Shown piece by piece: positions 1 through 10,400 of a stretch of DNA of 64,000 nt. Below the pieces are notes generated by a model that saw only the letters and a list, made by a program, of their open reading frames with translations, had not been told where the DNA came from and made no database searches. Numbering within the stretch: position 1 is the stretch's first letter; every line of letters begins with the position of its first letter. Both the position numbers and the translations under genes were made by a program. The DNA comes from Rothia mucilaginosa (lineage in GTDB: Bacteria; Actinomycetota; Actinomycetes; Actinomycetales; Micrococcaceae): the NCBI RefSeq assembly GCF_019334805.1, contig NZ_CP079822.1:2219080-2283079 (forward strand), written 5' to 3'.

Positions 1-2
1 CG

Positions 3-2312
3 AACCGCCTCGTCTTCGGTAGCCGCAGCAGCACGATGGAGGCGTCCGATTCGCACGGCGGCACCATCCGTTTCTCCCCGATGATTGCGCCGGTCGTGCG
101 TGCCGTGCGCCGCTACCACCCGGATGAGGACATTCAGGTGCTGCAGCGTGCCTACGAGGTGGCGAACCGCTGCCACGAGGGTCAGAAGCGTAAGAGTGGC
201 GACCCGTACATCACCCACCCGGTCGCCGTGACTGCGATTCTTGCGGAGATGGGCGCGACCGGCCCCGTGCTCGCCGCCGGCCTGCTGCATGACACGGTGG
301 AAGACACCGACTACACGATGGAGCAGCTCACCGAAGAGTTCGGTGAGGAGGTCGCCTACCTGGTCGACGGCGTGACCAAGCTGGACAAGATGACCTACGG
401 CGAGAACGCCTCCATCGAGACAATCCGCAAGCTTGTGCTGTCCATGAGCAAGGACATCCGCGTGCTGCTCATCAAGCTTGCCGACCGCCTGCACAACGCC
501 CGCACCTGGCGTTTTGTGCCGCAGGCTTCTGCCGCGAAGAAGGCAGAAGAGACCCTGAAGATTTACGCGCCGCTCGCGCACCGCCTGGGCCTGAACACGA
601 TCAAGTGGGAGCTGGAGGACCTGTCCTTCGCCGCCATGAGCCCGGAAATTTACGCCGAAATGGTGCGCATGGTCGGCGAACGCACCCCCGCGCTCGAAAA
701 GTTCCTGAACGAGGCGCGCACCAAGATTACGGACCGCCTGAAAGAGGTGGGCATCGACGCGACCGTGACGGGCCGCCCGAAGCACTACTATTCGATTCAT
801 CAGAAGATGAAGACGAAGGGCCGCAGCTTCGACGAGATTAACGACATCCTTGCCGTGCGCATCATGGTTGAGGAAGAGGCGGAATGCTACACGGTGCTCG
901 GCCACGTGCTGTCCCTGTGGCCGTCGATGACCGGCCGTTTCAAGGACTACATTAAGAACCCGAAGAACAATAACTACCAGTCGCTGCACCTGACCGTGTA
1001 CGGTCCGGGCAACCTGCCGCTTGAGATTCAGATCCGCACCTACAAGATGCACGAGGAAGCTGAGTACGGTGTGGCGGCGCACTGGCGCTACAAGGCGGCG
1101 TCGCGCGGCGAGAAGGTCGCTGCTCGTGGCGGCGCGCCCGCGAAGGACCCGAAGGAGCCGGGCACCCAGACTTCGGCGATGATGAACGTCGGCATCCTGC
1201 AGTCTATTGCCGAGATTTCGAACTCCAACCCTGAGTCGGAGAAGTTCTATGAGTCGCTCGCTGACACTCTCGACACCGACGAAATCGTGGTTCTCACCCC
1301 CAACGGTGAGGCAATCGCCCTGCCCAACGGCTCCACCCCCGTGGACTTCGCCTACGCCATCCACAGTGAAGTCGGCGACCGCACCGTCGGCGCGAAGGTC
1401 AACGGCCGCCTCGTGCCGCTGCACACGGTCCTGCCCACCGGCGCCACCGTGGAGATTATGACCACGAAGAACGAGGACGCCGGCCCCAGCGAGGACTGGC
1501 TGAAGTTCGTTCGCTCCTCACGCGCTCGCACGAAGATCCGCCAGTACTTCGCGAAGGAACGCCGCCTGGAGGCTCTGCTCGCCGGCCGCGAGATGCTCAC
1601 TAAGAGCATGCGTAACAGTGAGCTGCCGCTGCAGAAGATGATGAGCCCGGAGATCATGACTCAGGTGGCTCAGCTGCTGCACAAGAATGATGTGGCGTCG
1701 CTGTACCGTGCGATTGGTGAGCACGAGATCGCGCCGAAGCAGGTCATTGACACCCTCGTTGAGGTGCACCGCGGCGACGAGCCGGCACCCGAGGTTGAGG
1801 TCAGCGACTTTGACGAGACGCTGCTGAAGTCCACCCGCAAGGCGATTGGCGATAACGGCGTGATTGTGCCGGGCGCTGAGGGTGTGCTGACGAAGATTGC
1901 GCGCTGCTGCACCCCGGTCCCGCCGGATGACATTATCGGCATTGTGACCCGCTATAACGGTATTTCGGTGCATCGCCGTGACTGCCCGAACATGCGTAAC
2001 GCTGACGAGGAGCCGCGCGTGACCACGGTCGAGTGGGCGTCTTCGCCGACCGCTACGTACCGTGTGCAGATTCAGGTGGAGGCGCTGGACCGTAAGGGCC
2101 TGCTGAGCGACCTGATTCGTGCGATTTCTGAGTCGGGCGTGAACATTCTGGATGCGCGCGTGCACACTTCGGAGGATCGTACCGTGGTGGACCGCTTCGC
2201 CCTGGAGCTGGGTGACCGCTTCATGCTGGAGCACGTGCTGAACGTGGTCCGTAACGTGACGGGCGTGTACAAGGCGTACCGCCTGACCGGCGCGAAGCCC
2301 TCGGAGGCGTAG
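3..2312 (+). CDS. rel: RelA/SpoT family (p)ppGpp synthetase/hydrolase, 5' end cut off by the window
   Basis: Makes and degrades the stringent-response alarmone (p)ppGpp in the cytoplasm. The frame is open to the window edge and residues upstream of the first ATG (position 36) read through, so the true start lies outside. Counting from that ATG, an HD hydrolase domain holds the His-Asp pair of HDTVEDT near residue 85. The synthetase domain follows, with RFKDYIKNPK and the EIQIRT signature near residue 330. A TGS domain lies at about 415-475 and an ACT-like domain at the C-terminus, with the conserved Cys-Cys stretch (ARCCTPVP) before it. This is the bifunctional long Rel of Actinobacteria. A terminator-like hairpin follows the stop. 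Family and domain order are clear; only the N-terminus is unseen. Confidence 0.96.
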   Translation, partial: NRLVFGSRSSTMEASDSHGGTIRFSPMIAPVVRAVRRYHPDEDIQVLQRAYEVANRCHEGQKRKSGDPYITHPVAVTAILAEMGATGPVLAAGLLHDTVEDTDYTMEQLTEEFGEEVAYLVDGVTKLDKMTYGENASIETIRKLVLSMSKDIRVLLIKLADRLHNARTWRFVPQASAAKKAEETLKIYAPLAHRLGLNTIKWELEDLSFAAMSPEIYAEMVRMVGERTPALEKFLNEARTKITDRLKEVGIDATVTGRPKHYYSIHQKMKTKGRSFDEINDILAVRIMVEEEAECYTVLGHVLSLWPSMTGRFKDYIKNPKNNNYQSLHLTVYGPGNLPLEIQIRTYKMHEEAEYGVAAHWRYKAASRGEKVAARGGAPAKDPKEPGTQTSAMMNVGILQSIAEISNSNPESEKFYESLADTLDTDEIVVLTPNGEAIALPNGSTPVDFAYAIHSEVGDRTVGAKVNGRLVPLHTVLPTGATVEIMTTKNEDAGPSEDWLKFVRSSRARTKIRQYFAKERRLEALLAGREMLTKSMRNSELPLQKMMSPEIMTQVAQLLHKNDVASLYRAIGEHEIAPKQVIDTLVEVHRGDEPAPEVEVSDFDETLLKSTRKAIGDNGVIVPGAEGVLTKIARCCTPVPPDDIIGIVTRYNGISVHRRDCPNMRNADEEPRVTTVEWASSPTATYRVQIQVEALDRKGLLSDLIRAISESGVNILDARVHTSEDRTVVDRFALELGDRFMLEHVLNVVRNVTGVYKAYRLTGAKPSEA

Positions 2313-2376
2313 GCTCTTTAAAATTATCCTTCTGTGTTGATTCGAGGTGCTGGTTTTTGTACTCTTGAGTTAACCG

Positions 2377-2425
2377 TTCGGCCCGCTACTCTTGATGGAG
2401 TAGACGGGCCGGATTTCTATTTTCT
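2377..2425 (+). terminator. Probable rho-independent terminator of rel
   Basis: Arms CGGCCCG...TACTC and GAGTA...CGGGCCG enclose a short loop and are followed by a T-rich stretch (ATTTCTATTTT). It lies about 65 bp after the rel stop. Confidence 0.6.
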
Positions 2426-2437
2426 GGTCTTTACGTT

Positions 2438-2503
2438 GAGAAGCCACATGTGTTTCGAAAAGCCACTTCTTTGGTGGCTTCTCGAAACACATGTGGCTTC
2501 TCG
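2438..2503. repeat. Family A palindromic element, copy A1
   Basis: A 66-bp near-perfect palindrome. It has outer arms GAGAAGCCACATGTG and CACATGTGGCTTCTC, an inner AAGCCAC/GTGGCTT stem and a TTCTTTG loop. Nearly identical copies lie at 12012, 16295, 19412 and 21227. It sits between the rel terminator and the defence-like island. It could act as a terminator or be a REP/MITE-like sequence. Confidence 0.9.
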
Positions 2504-2619
2504 CTGTTAAGCGGGTTGGGTTCCATAATGACGAACCAGTACGCACAGGTCGTTCTCATTAGGCATAATGAATGTGGTGGCAATGGTCGCCGCTACACAT
2601 ACAACGAAATGGTTTTTAT

Positions 2620-3834
2620 ATGTCTATTGAAAAGGCAAACGCTTACACTTTCTCTTGTTTGGAGTATTTGGGCCGTGAGCTTGATCCGCTGCTGACTCGC
2701 TTGGTGGTGGAGAAGGGGGTGATGTCCCAGTCTCAGGTAGAGGAGTATGGCTGGGTTTCTATTCTGCTTTACTTGGATGATCAGCGTAAGCGCAAGGTGG
2801 AGTTGAGCCGTTACAACCCGCGAGACGTTCAGCTTCAGTTGCGTATGCTGACTGAGCCGGTAGGTACTCCGGAGCGGAAGCACCCATTTGAGCCTGATTC
2901 GAGCCGTACCGTGGGTACGTATGCGCAGGATTTGCGTATTTTCCGCAACAAGAAGATGCACGGCAGGGATATGAACCGCAATGATGCGGTGCGTATCTAC
3001 GATTCGGCGGCGCGTCTTTTTGAGGCGTTGGGTGCGCCGGAGCAGCAGGAGTGGTGTGAGAGCCAGCTGAACCGTGTGCATGCTGATTTGTTTGGTGCTG
3101 GTGAGGTGGCACCGGTTCGTCGTGAGCTGGATGAGGAGGTTCGTCAGGCTGTGTCGACTGCCCGTGAGGTGAAGACTGAGGTGTCTGCGCCTCGTGGTGC
3201 GTTTACTCGCCCGGCACCGGTTTCTCGACCTGCCCAGCCTGCGGCTCCTGCTTCGGCTTCTCAGCCGGCATCGGTCTCTGATTCCTCGGTTCCTCCGCTG
3301 TGTCTTGCGGTGGGGGAGGGCCGTTACCCGTTTGAGCCGTGGGAGCCGATTTCGCTGGGTGATCGCGATATTTTTGATTCGCTGCGCAGTAAGCGTTCTA
3401 AGGATCAGATGTCTGCTGCTCTTGAAGAGATTGTGTCTGCTGAGGGCCCGGTTCAGGCTGATCGTTTGGCTACTTTGGCGGCGCAGTGCTTTGGTGTGAG
3501 CCGTTTGGCGAAGAAGAACCGCGACTGGATTATCCGTTTGGCGGACCGTATGCCCGAGCTGCAGGTGGATGAGCATAAGTTCGTGTGGCATGTTGAAGAG
3601 CCGCGCGAGGAGTATGGCGAGTTCCGTCCTTCGGTGGATGGTGCGGTGCGCGAGTTTGACCAGATTAGCCCGGTTGAGATTGCGAATGCTTGGCGCTTCT
3701 ATGAGCAGAATCCTGAGTTGATGGATGATGGCCAGGATGTTGAGTCGGCTGTGTTGGCGACTTTTGGCCGTAAGCGTCGTACTGCGAAGGTTAAGGCTCA
3801 GTTGGAGCTGGCTAAGGCGCTGTTGGCTGCCTAG
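2620..3834 (+). CDS. Swt1-type HEPN domain protein with C-terminal DUF3320-like domain (candidate RNase toxin or defence effector)
   Basis: A 404-residue protein. Residues about 1-140 look like a Swt1-type HEPN domain: an N-terminal EKANAYTFSCLEYLGREL helix and a segment with R109-N110-x3-H114, which fits the Rx4-6H active-site motif of HEPN ribonucleases. A Pro/Ala/Ser-rich linker covers about 180-240. The last part, about 268-325, resembles DUF3320 (EGPVQADRLATLAAQ... VSRL), a domain normally found at the end of large DUF4011/helicase/Vsr proteins such as those of the Hhe defence system. The middle helicase and nuclease modules of those proteins are absent. The start at 2620 was chosen because homology-like sequence begins there, although no strong ribosome site is visible. 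It is followed after 45 bp by the helicase gene, so the two are probably co-transcribed. The domain calls are made by eye. Confidence 0.75.
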   Translation: MSIEKANAYTFSCLEYLGRELDPLLTRLVVEKGVMSQSQVEEYGWVSILLYLDDQRKRKVELSRYNPRDVQLQLRMLTEPVGTPERKHPFEPDSSRTVGTYAQDLRIFRNKKMHGRDMNRNDAVRIYDSAARLFEALGAPEQQEWCESQLNRVHADLFGAGEVAPVRRELDEEVRQAVSTAREVKTEVSAPRGAFTRPAPVSRPAQPAAPASASQPASVSDSSVPPLCLAVGEGRYPFEPWEPISLGDRDIFDSLRSKRSKDQMSAALEEIVSAEGPVQADRLATLAAQCFGVSRLAKKNRDWIIRLADRMPELQVDEHKFVWHVEEPREEYGEFRPSVDGAVREFDQISPVEIANAWRFYEQNPELMDDGQDVESAVLATFGRKRRTAKVKAQLELAKALLAA

Positions 3835-3879
3835 TTTTTTCACTCACTTTTTAATCACTCACATGTAAAGGTTATTTTC

Positions 3880-6800
3880 ATGGCTGAAATTTACGATAAT
3901 CTTGGTTACCTTCCGCAGGGGGAGGGTAAGGGCGCGAAGCTTGCTGACGCGCTGCATCGCACGATGGAGTACTATGACCGTCTGGATATTGCGACGGGCT
4001 ATATGAACTTGAGCGCGTGGGATGAGTTCGCTGATGAGATTGGTCAAGCTCCGTTTGAGCCAGGCACTCCGGTGGCTCGTATTCTGCTGGGTATGGTGCC
4101 TCGTTCGATTACGGAGCAGATGCATCGTGAGGCGCAGGCGGAGATGCGCGGCGAGTCGGTGTCTTCAGCACCGAAGAATGATGAGCGTGCTGGTTATCGT
4201 GATGAGCTGGTTCAGCATTTGCGTGGGCAGTTGATGGCTGGTGGTACGAGTTCTTCGCGTCGCCAGGCTTTGTTGACTCTGAAGGAACATTTGGAGTCTG
4301 GCCGTGTGCAGATGAAGGTGTACACGAAGCAGGCGTTGCACGGTAAGACGTATGTTGCGCATACTCCGAAGCCTGGCAATATGCATCCGGTGATGAGTTT
4401 TGTGGGTTCTTCGAACTTTACTCGTCCGGGTTTGCACACGAATTTGGAGCTCAATGTTGAGTTGACTGATTCGGATCATGCGGCGAAGTTGAAGAATTGG
4501 TTTGAGAAGCTGTGGCGTGAGCGTACGTCGTTTGATATTACCCGCGAGATTATTGATTTGATTGATCAGTCGTGGGTTGAGCCGGCTGACCCGTATGACG
4601 TGTACATGAAGGTCTGCTATGAGCTGTCTGAGGATGCTCGTTTTGGTGAGCAGGAGTATGCGCTTTCTCCGCGGTTGGAGCATATGCTGATGGATTACCA
4701 GAAGTCGGCTGCTCATACGTTGGCGCGCCGTTTGATGCGCCGTGGCGGCACGATGCTGGGTGACGTGGTGGGTCTGGGTAAGACTTTGACTGCGATTGCT
4801 GTGGCGTCGATGTTGCAGAACGAAGAGAATATGCGCGTTCTGGTGTTGTGCCCTAAGAACTTGGAGCAGATGTGGGATAAGCATCTGAGTGAGTATGACG
4901 TGGTGGGTAAGGTGGTTCGCTATTCGATGGCGGCTGCTGAGTTGCCTGATTTGGCGCGTTATCAGTTGGTGATTTGCGATGAGTCGCATAATCTGCGTAA
5001 TGAGAATACGCAGGTGTGGCGCGCCATTAAGGAGTATGTCTCGCGTAATGAGTCGCGTGTTCTGCTTCTGACTGCGACCCCGTTTAACTTGTCGTTTAGT
5101 GATGTGAAGGCGCAGCTGGCTCTGTATCTTGATGAGGATGCTGACCTGGGCATCATTCCGGAGGCGGGTTTGAAGGAGTACCCGAGGAAGTTCGACAAGC
5201 TGGAGGGTAACCTGTCGACCCTGCGTGCTTTTGAGATTTCTGAGGAGCCGGAGGATTGGCGCACGCTGATGAGTGACCATCTGGTGCGTCGTACTCGTGC
5301 GTACACGAAGCGTCAGGCGCCGACGGAGATGTGGACTTCTCCTGATGGTTTGGTGACGAAGGAGCGTAGCTACCTGGAGCTGTCGACGGGTAAGTTCTAT
5401 TATCCGGATTGGGTGTCGCAGCCGGTGAGCCATAGTTTTAAGGCTGATGACCCTGCTCGTTTTATGGAGGATGACCAGACCCTTGATGATTTGAGGGATT
5501 TGCGTCTGCCGCGTTATGACATTTCTGGGTATGACAACCCGAGTGCATACCATTCTCCGGAAGATAGGGCGATTATTGAGGCGGCTCGTTCGGGTCGCGG
5601 TAATGTGCGTGGCTTTGTGCTTTCGGGCCTGTATAAGCGTTTGAGCTCTTCGGGTTATTCGTTTATTCAGTCGTTGACTCGTCAGTTGATTCGTAATGAG
5701 CTGTGGATTTATGCGATTGACCATCAGCTGAGCGTTCCGACGGGTAGTTTCTCGGATGACCAGTTGGGTCTGGAAGGTTCTGACGCGGCTGATTTTGAGT
5801 CTGTGGATGGCCTGCAGGTTCAGGACCTGGGCGGAAACCTGGAGCAGATGTATGAGAGCCTGGTTCAGAGTGCACCGGCTCAGACGAGGTGGGTTTCCTC
5901 GAAGGTCTTTACGTCTCGTCTGCGTGATGATTTGCAGCATGATAGCGAGCTGATTAAGGCTATGCTGAGGCGTTTTGGCATGTGGCAGGTTGAGACTGAC
6001 TCGAAGCTGCATGCTCTGCGTGATTTGATTGAGCAGAAGCACGCGAACGATAAGGTGTTGGTGTTCACGGAGTATAAGGACACTGCGTACTACATTGCTG
6101 AGGGCCTGCGGAAGCTGGGCGTTGAGAATGTGGCGGCGGTGGCTGGTGATACTGATGATCCGGCTTCGTATGCTCGTCGTTTCTCGCCGGTGTCGAACCG
6201 TGTGCCGACGGAGCAGGCATCTGATGCGGAGGCTCCTGCCCAGAACGGTTCTGATGAGCTGCGTGTGCTGGTAGCGACCGACGTGCTGTCTGAGGGTCAG
6301 AACCTTCAGGATGCTCACGTGGTGGTGAACTATGACTTGCCGTGGGCGATTATTCGTCTGATTCAGCGTGCGGGTCGTGTGGACCGTGTGGGTCAGATTC
6401 ATCATGAGGTGAACGTGTATCTGATTTCGCATCAGACGGTGGAGAGGACTTTGAAGTTGCGTTCGCGTATTCGTGAGCGTTTGGAGTCTGCCGCTAAGGC
6501 TTTTGGGGCTGATCAGGCGTTCTTTACTGATATGTCTTCTGATGATGCTGCGGCTCGTACTCTTGAGGATTTCTACTCGGGCAATCTGGATAGCTCGGAG
6601 CCTGATGAAGAGGGTATTGACGCGGTGTCTGAGGCTGCTGAGCGTTGGGCTGATTTTGCGAAGAAGTATCCTGAGGATGCTGAGCGGATTATGAAGATGC
6701 AGGATAAGCGTTTGGCTACTCGCGCGTTGCGTGGTGAGTCGGCTGTTCATCCGGCGGATGATAATGCTTTGATGGTGTCGTATGTGCGCACGAACTCTGA

Positions 6801-7320
6801 GATTGACCTGTTTGCGGTGAGGTCGTATGACCCGGCTACGGACAGCACGAAGGAGAGCATGGTGCCGCCGGCGAAGGCTCTGGGCTTGTTCTATGCGGAG
6901 TATTCGACGCCGAGTCAGGAAACTGATCCGAAGGATTATGACCTGCAGCAGAAGTTGACTCAGTATGTTTTGCGGCAGGAGGGCACGACGCACGGTAATC
7001 TGCGTGGTGTGCGCCGTCAGGTGTTCCGCCGTTTCTACGGGGCTGATAACACGGCTTCGCTGGATACTTTGGAACTGCAGGAGCGGGAGCGGAAGGTGCT
7101 GGATAAGCTGTACCATTACCCGCTGCGTCGTCAGGCTGAGTCTGAGCTTCGCCGTATGCTGCGCCGTAAGGCGGATAACCGCTCTTTGTTGGATGCGTTG
7201 TTGCGCATGCAGCAAGATGATGAGTTGTTGGTGAAGGAATCTGATATGCAGATGGCACGCGTGGTGTGTTCGTTGGCGATTTCGGATCCTGATTTTGAGG
7301 GGAAGAATCCCGTGCATTAG
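3880..7320 (+). CDS. Phospholipase D-like nuclease fused to SNF2-type helicase
   Basis: A 1146-residue protein. The N-terminus (RLDIATGYMNLSAW) is typical of PLD-helicase fusions. A single PLD motif is formed by H154-x-K156 with GSSNFT at 176-181; PLD nucleases with one such motif usually dimerise. A superfamily 2 helicase of SNF2 type follows: Walker A GLGKT (298-302), DESH box (367-370), TATP (398-401), a second RecA lobe starting near KVLVFTEYKDTAYY, and motifs V/VI ending in QRAGRVDRVGQ (829-839). Proteins of this build translocate on DNA and are common in restriction and anti-phage loci, so cleavage of foreign DNA is the likely role. The start has an AAAGG site 8 bp upstream. T-rich third codon positions set it apart from the GC-rich genes at 12-17 kb. 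Confidence 0.88.
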   Translation: MAEIYDNLGYLPQGEGKGAKLADALHRTMEYYDRLDIATGYMNLSAWDEFADEIGQAPFEPGTPVARILLGMVPRSITEQMHREAQAEMRGESVSSAPKNDERAGYRDELVQHLRGQLMAGGTSSSRRQALLTLKEHLESGRVQMKVYTKQALHGKTYVAHTPKPGNMHPVMSFVGSSNFTRPGLHTNLELNVELTDSDHAAKLKNWFEKLWRERTSFDITREIIDLIDQSWVEPADPYDVYMKVCYELSEDARFGEQEYALSPRLEHMLMDYQKSAAHTLARRLMRRGGTMLGDVVGLGKTLTAIAVASMLQNEENMRVLVLCPKNLEQMWDKHLSEYDVVGKVVRYSMAAAELPDLARYQLVICDESHNLRNENTQVWRAIKEYVSRNESRVLLLTATPFNLSFSDVKAQLALYLDEDADLGIIPEAGLKEYPRKFDKLEGNLSTLRAFEISEEPEDWRTLMSDHLVRRTRAYTKRQAPTEMWTSPDGLVTKERSYLELSTGKFYYPDWVSQPVSHSFKADDPARFMEDDQTLDDLRDLRLPRYDISGYDNPSAYHSPEDRAIIEAARSGRGNVRGFVLSGLYKRLSSSGYSFIQSLTRQLIRNELWIYAIDHQLSVPTGSFSDDQLGLEGSDAADFESVDGLQVQDLGGNLEQMYESLVQSAPAQTRWVSSKVFTSRLRDDLQHDSELIKAMLRRFGMWQVETDSKLHALRDLIEQKHANDKVLVFTEYKDTAYYIAEGLRKLGVENVAAVAGDTDDPASYARRFSPVSNRVPTEQASDAEAPAQNGSDELRVLVATDVLSEGQNLQDAHVVVNYDLPWAIIRLIQRAGRVDRVGQIHHEVNVYLISHQTVERTLKLRSRIRERLESAAKAFGADQAFFTDMSSDDAAARTLEDFYSGNLDSSEPDEEGIDAVSEAAERWADFAKKYPEDAERIMKMQDKRLATRALRGESAVHPADDNALMVSYVRTNSEIDLFAVRSYDPATDSTKESMVPPAKALGLFYAEYSTPSQETDPKDYDLQQKLTQYVLRQEGTTHGNLRGVRRQVFRRFYGADNTASLDTLELQERERKVLDKLYHYPLRRQAESELRRMLRRKADNRSLLDALLRMQQDDELLVKESDMQMARVVCSLAISDPDFEGKNPVH

Positions 7321-7443
7321 TGCGCCCTGGTGGGTGCTATGGCCTGTGGTGCGGGGCGCGGTGAAGCGTCTCGCACCGCGGGGCTGTGTGTAGTTTTTCT
7401 GTGAATCGGTTGGTTCACTATTCTCTTGTGAAGGAGTATTTTT

Positions 7444-10400
7444 ATGGCTGTTGTGTGGCCTGATGATGACCTGGACCAGGCGCGTTCGTACCTGGTGGAG
7501 GGTCGCCTGGGTGATTTCTTTAGGGAATCTCTGGGCTGGGATGACTCGGATTTGGGAGATTCCTCGTTTCAGACTGTGAAGGTGGATGACCCGCTGGTTC
7601 CTTCTGGCGTGTTGAACGTGGAGTGTGTGGCGGTGCAGTCGGGCATTCCGGTGTGGGTGTGCCGTGTGGACCGTATTCCGTCGAACACTTCGCAGCTTGA
7701 GGTTGACCGCACGTTGCGTGCGTTGAGCATGCACCGCCTGTGCATTTTTGTGCAGGAGGGTGTTGGTTTTACGCCGCGTCAGGTGTGGCGTTGGCCGAGC
7801 GCTTCGTCGTCGCGTTTGACTCGTCATGAGCTGTTGGTGACGGATGAGGCTCAGGTTGAGGCGCTGTTGGAGCGTTGTGCTCTGCTGTATCTGACCTCTG
7901 ATGACATTGCGAATGGCGTGTCGATTCTGGGTCTTTTGGACCGTATGCGTCGTGGTTTTGATGTTGAGACGGTGAATGAGACTCGTGTTGCGTCGAACCA
8001 GATGGCGGGTCTTTTTGAGTCGTTGGCGAAGGCTGGCATGTCGGAGGCTCAGATTTCGACGGTGATGGCGCGCCTGTTGTTCTTGCTGTTTGCTGATGAT
8101 ACGCAGATGTGGTCTGAGTCTGAGGATGCGAACTCGTTTGAGCGGATGATTCGTGGCACCCATCAGGAGGGTACGGATCTGGCTCAGCGCTTGAATGAGC
8201 TTTTTGGCCTGTTGAATAAGAAGCCTTCGGGTACCTCGGCTGTGGCGGATGCTCCGGATTATCTGTCTGGTTTTAAGTACGTGAACGGTGGCATGTTTGC
8301 GGACGCGGTGCCGCTTCCTGCTGAGATGAGCGGTGCGGTGGCGAAGACGTTCCGTCAGCAGCTGTTGGCGACTTCGGAGCGTGATTGGTCGAAGGTTTCT
8401 CCGGCTATTTTCGGTTCGATGTTCCAGTCGGTGCGTGACGCGAAGACTCGTCGTGAGATGGGTGAGCACTATACCTCGGAGGAGGATGTGCTGAAGACCC
8501 TTGGCCCGCTGTTCCTGGACGAGCTGCGGGATAAGTTCACGGGGGCAGAGGAGAAGTCAGATGAGGTGACTCGTCTGCGTAACCTGCGCCGTGAACTGGC
8601 GAATATCCGCTTCATTGACCCTGCGTGTGGCTGTGGTAACTTCATCATCATTGCGTACCGTGAGATGCGTAAGCTGGAGCTGGACGTCCTGGTCCGTCTA
8701 CGTAATCTGGGTCAGATTGATGAGAGCGAATTGAGCTCGCTGGTCGTGGGTAAGGCTGGCGTGAGTGAGGACGTGCGTAAGCGTGCCCGCTCGATTGAGC
8801 CTCTGGTGACTATCGATAATTTCTATGGCCTGGAGCTTGATCCGTGGCCCGCGTCGATTGCGCGCACCGCGATGTTCTTGGTCGAGCGTCAGATGGATCA
8901 GAAGATGATGGAGGATTTTGGCTACGCCCCGGTGCGTCTTCCTCTGAGCCATAGCGCCCACATTCTTGAGGGCGATGCCTTGACTGAGGTTAACCCTGCC
9001 TCGGGTGAGCGTGTAGATCGTGACTGGTCAAAGGTTCTGCCGGTGACCGCGCAGGACGTAGCGGACGGCGTGCGCGTGTACATTGCGGGTAACCCGCCTT
9101 TCGTCGGTCAGGCGAAGAAGGGTGATGCTCAGGACCAGGGTATGCGCTTGGCGTGGGGCGATGACTATGCTGGCTACCTGGATTTTGCGACGGCGTGGTT
9201 GGCTAAGGCTGCTCGCTATCTGAAGACATTGCAGGAGCAGACTGAAGCGCTGGATGTGAAGGTAGTTCCTGGTGATTTTGCCTTCGTGTCTACGAATTCG
9301 ATTGTTCAGGGTCAGCCGGTTGCTTCGCTGTTTGCGCCGTTGTTCCGTGATGGCTGGCGTATTAAGTTTGCCTATCGTACATTCCCGTGGGTTTCTGAGG
9401 CCGCGGGTAAGGCTGCCGTGCACTGCGTGATTACGGGCTTTACTCGTTCAGCTGCTCCGGAGAAGTCTCGCACTGTTCGAGTTTTTGACTATGATTGGTC
9501 GACTCGCCGAACGGTAGAGCAGGAACCGGTTCATGCTCTGAACGCCTACCTGGTGGAGGGCCCGAACGTCTTGGCGGAGAAACGATCTAAGCCTCTGTCT
9601 TCTTTGATTCCTGAGGTGGTGCGTGGAAGCCAGCCGACGGATGGTGGAAATCTGATTGTTGAGGTGGAGGACTACCCGGTGGTTGCCGCTGACCCGGTGG
9701 CGGTCCGTTATCTGCGTCCTTTCGTTGGTGCTAAGGAGCTGGTGCAGGGACTGGAACGCTGGTGCCTGTGGCTGGAAGATGCCTCGGAAGAGGAAATTGC
9801 TTCGAGCCCGGTGCTGAGTGCTCGCGTGGAGGCTAACCGCGAGTGGCGTTCTGCTCAGCCTCAGAAGGGAGACGCATATAAGCTTCGCGATATTCCGCAT
9901 CTCATGCGTCCGAATAAGGCGCGCCCTGTAGAGCCGTATGTGTGCATCCCGTCTGTGGTATCTGCGAATCGTCCGATTTTTACGGTTAAGCGTTTTTCTG
10001 CAGACACTATTGCAAGCAATGCAACGTTTACTGCGCTCGACCCTGATGGTTTCCTCTTTGGTCTGATTTCTTCTTCGATGTTTATCATCTGGCAACGTAC
10101 TGTCGGTGGTCAGTTGAAGTCTGATTTGAGATTCTCGAATACGGTGGTGTGGAATAACCTTCCGTTGCCGCAGATTTCTGAGGAGCAGCGTCGTAAGGTG
10201 ATTGCTGCGGGCCGTAAGGTGTTGGCGGCGCGTGAGGCGATTGAGGAGCGTGCGGGTGAGCCGGTGTCGCTGGCTGATATGTATGCTTCGTTGGCGACGA
10301 TGGATCCGGCGTTGCGTGCGGCGCATGATGAGTTGGATTCTGCGGTGGATGTCGCTTTTGGTGCGACTCGTCGTTGTTCTTCTGATGAGGCGCGTTTGAA

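Noticed and set aside
4165..8469. Open frame of 1434 codons on the minus strand opposite the helicase and methylase genes
   Set aside because: Antisense shadow. The plus-strand proteins have full motif sets, and the minus frame gives low-complexity Arg/His/Leu-rich sequence with no domain.
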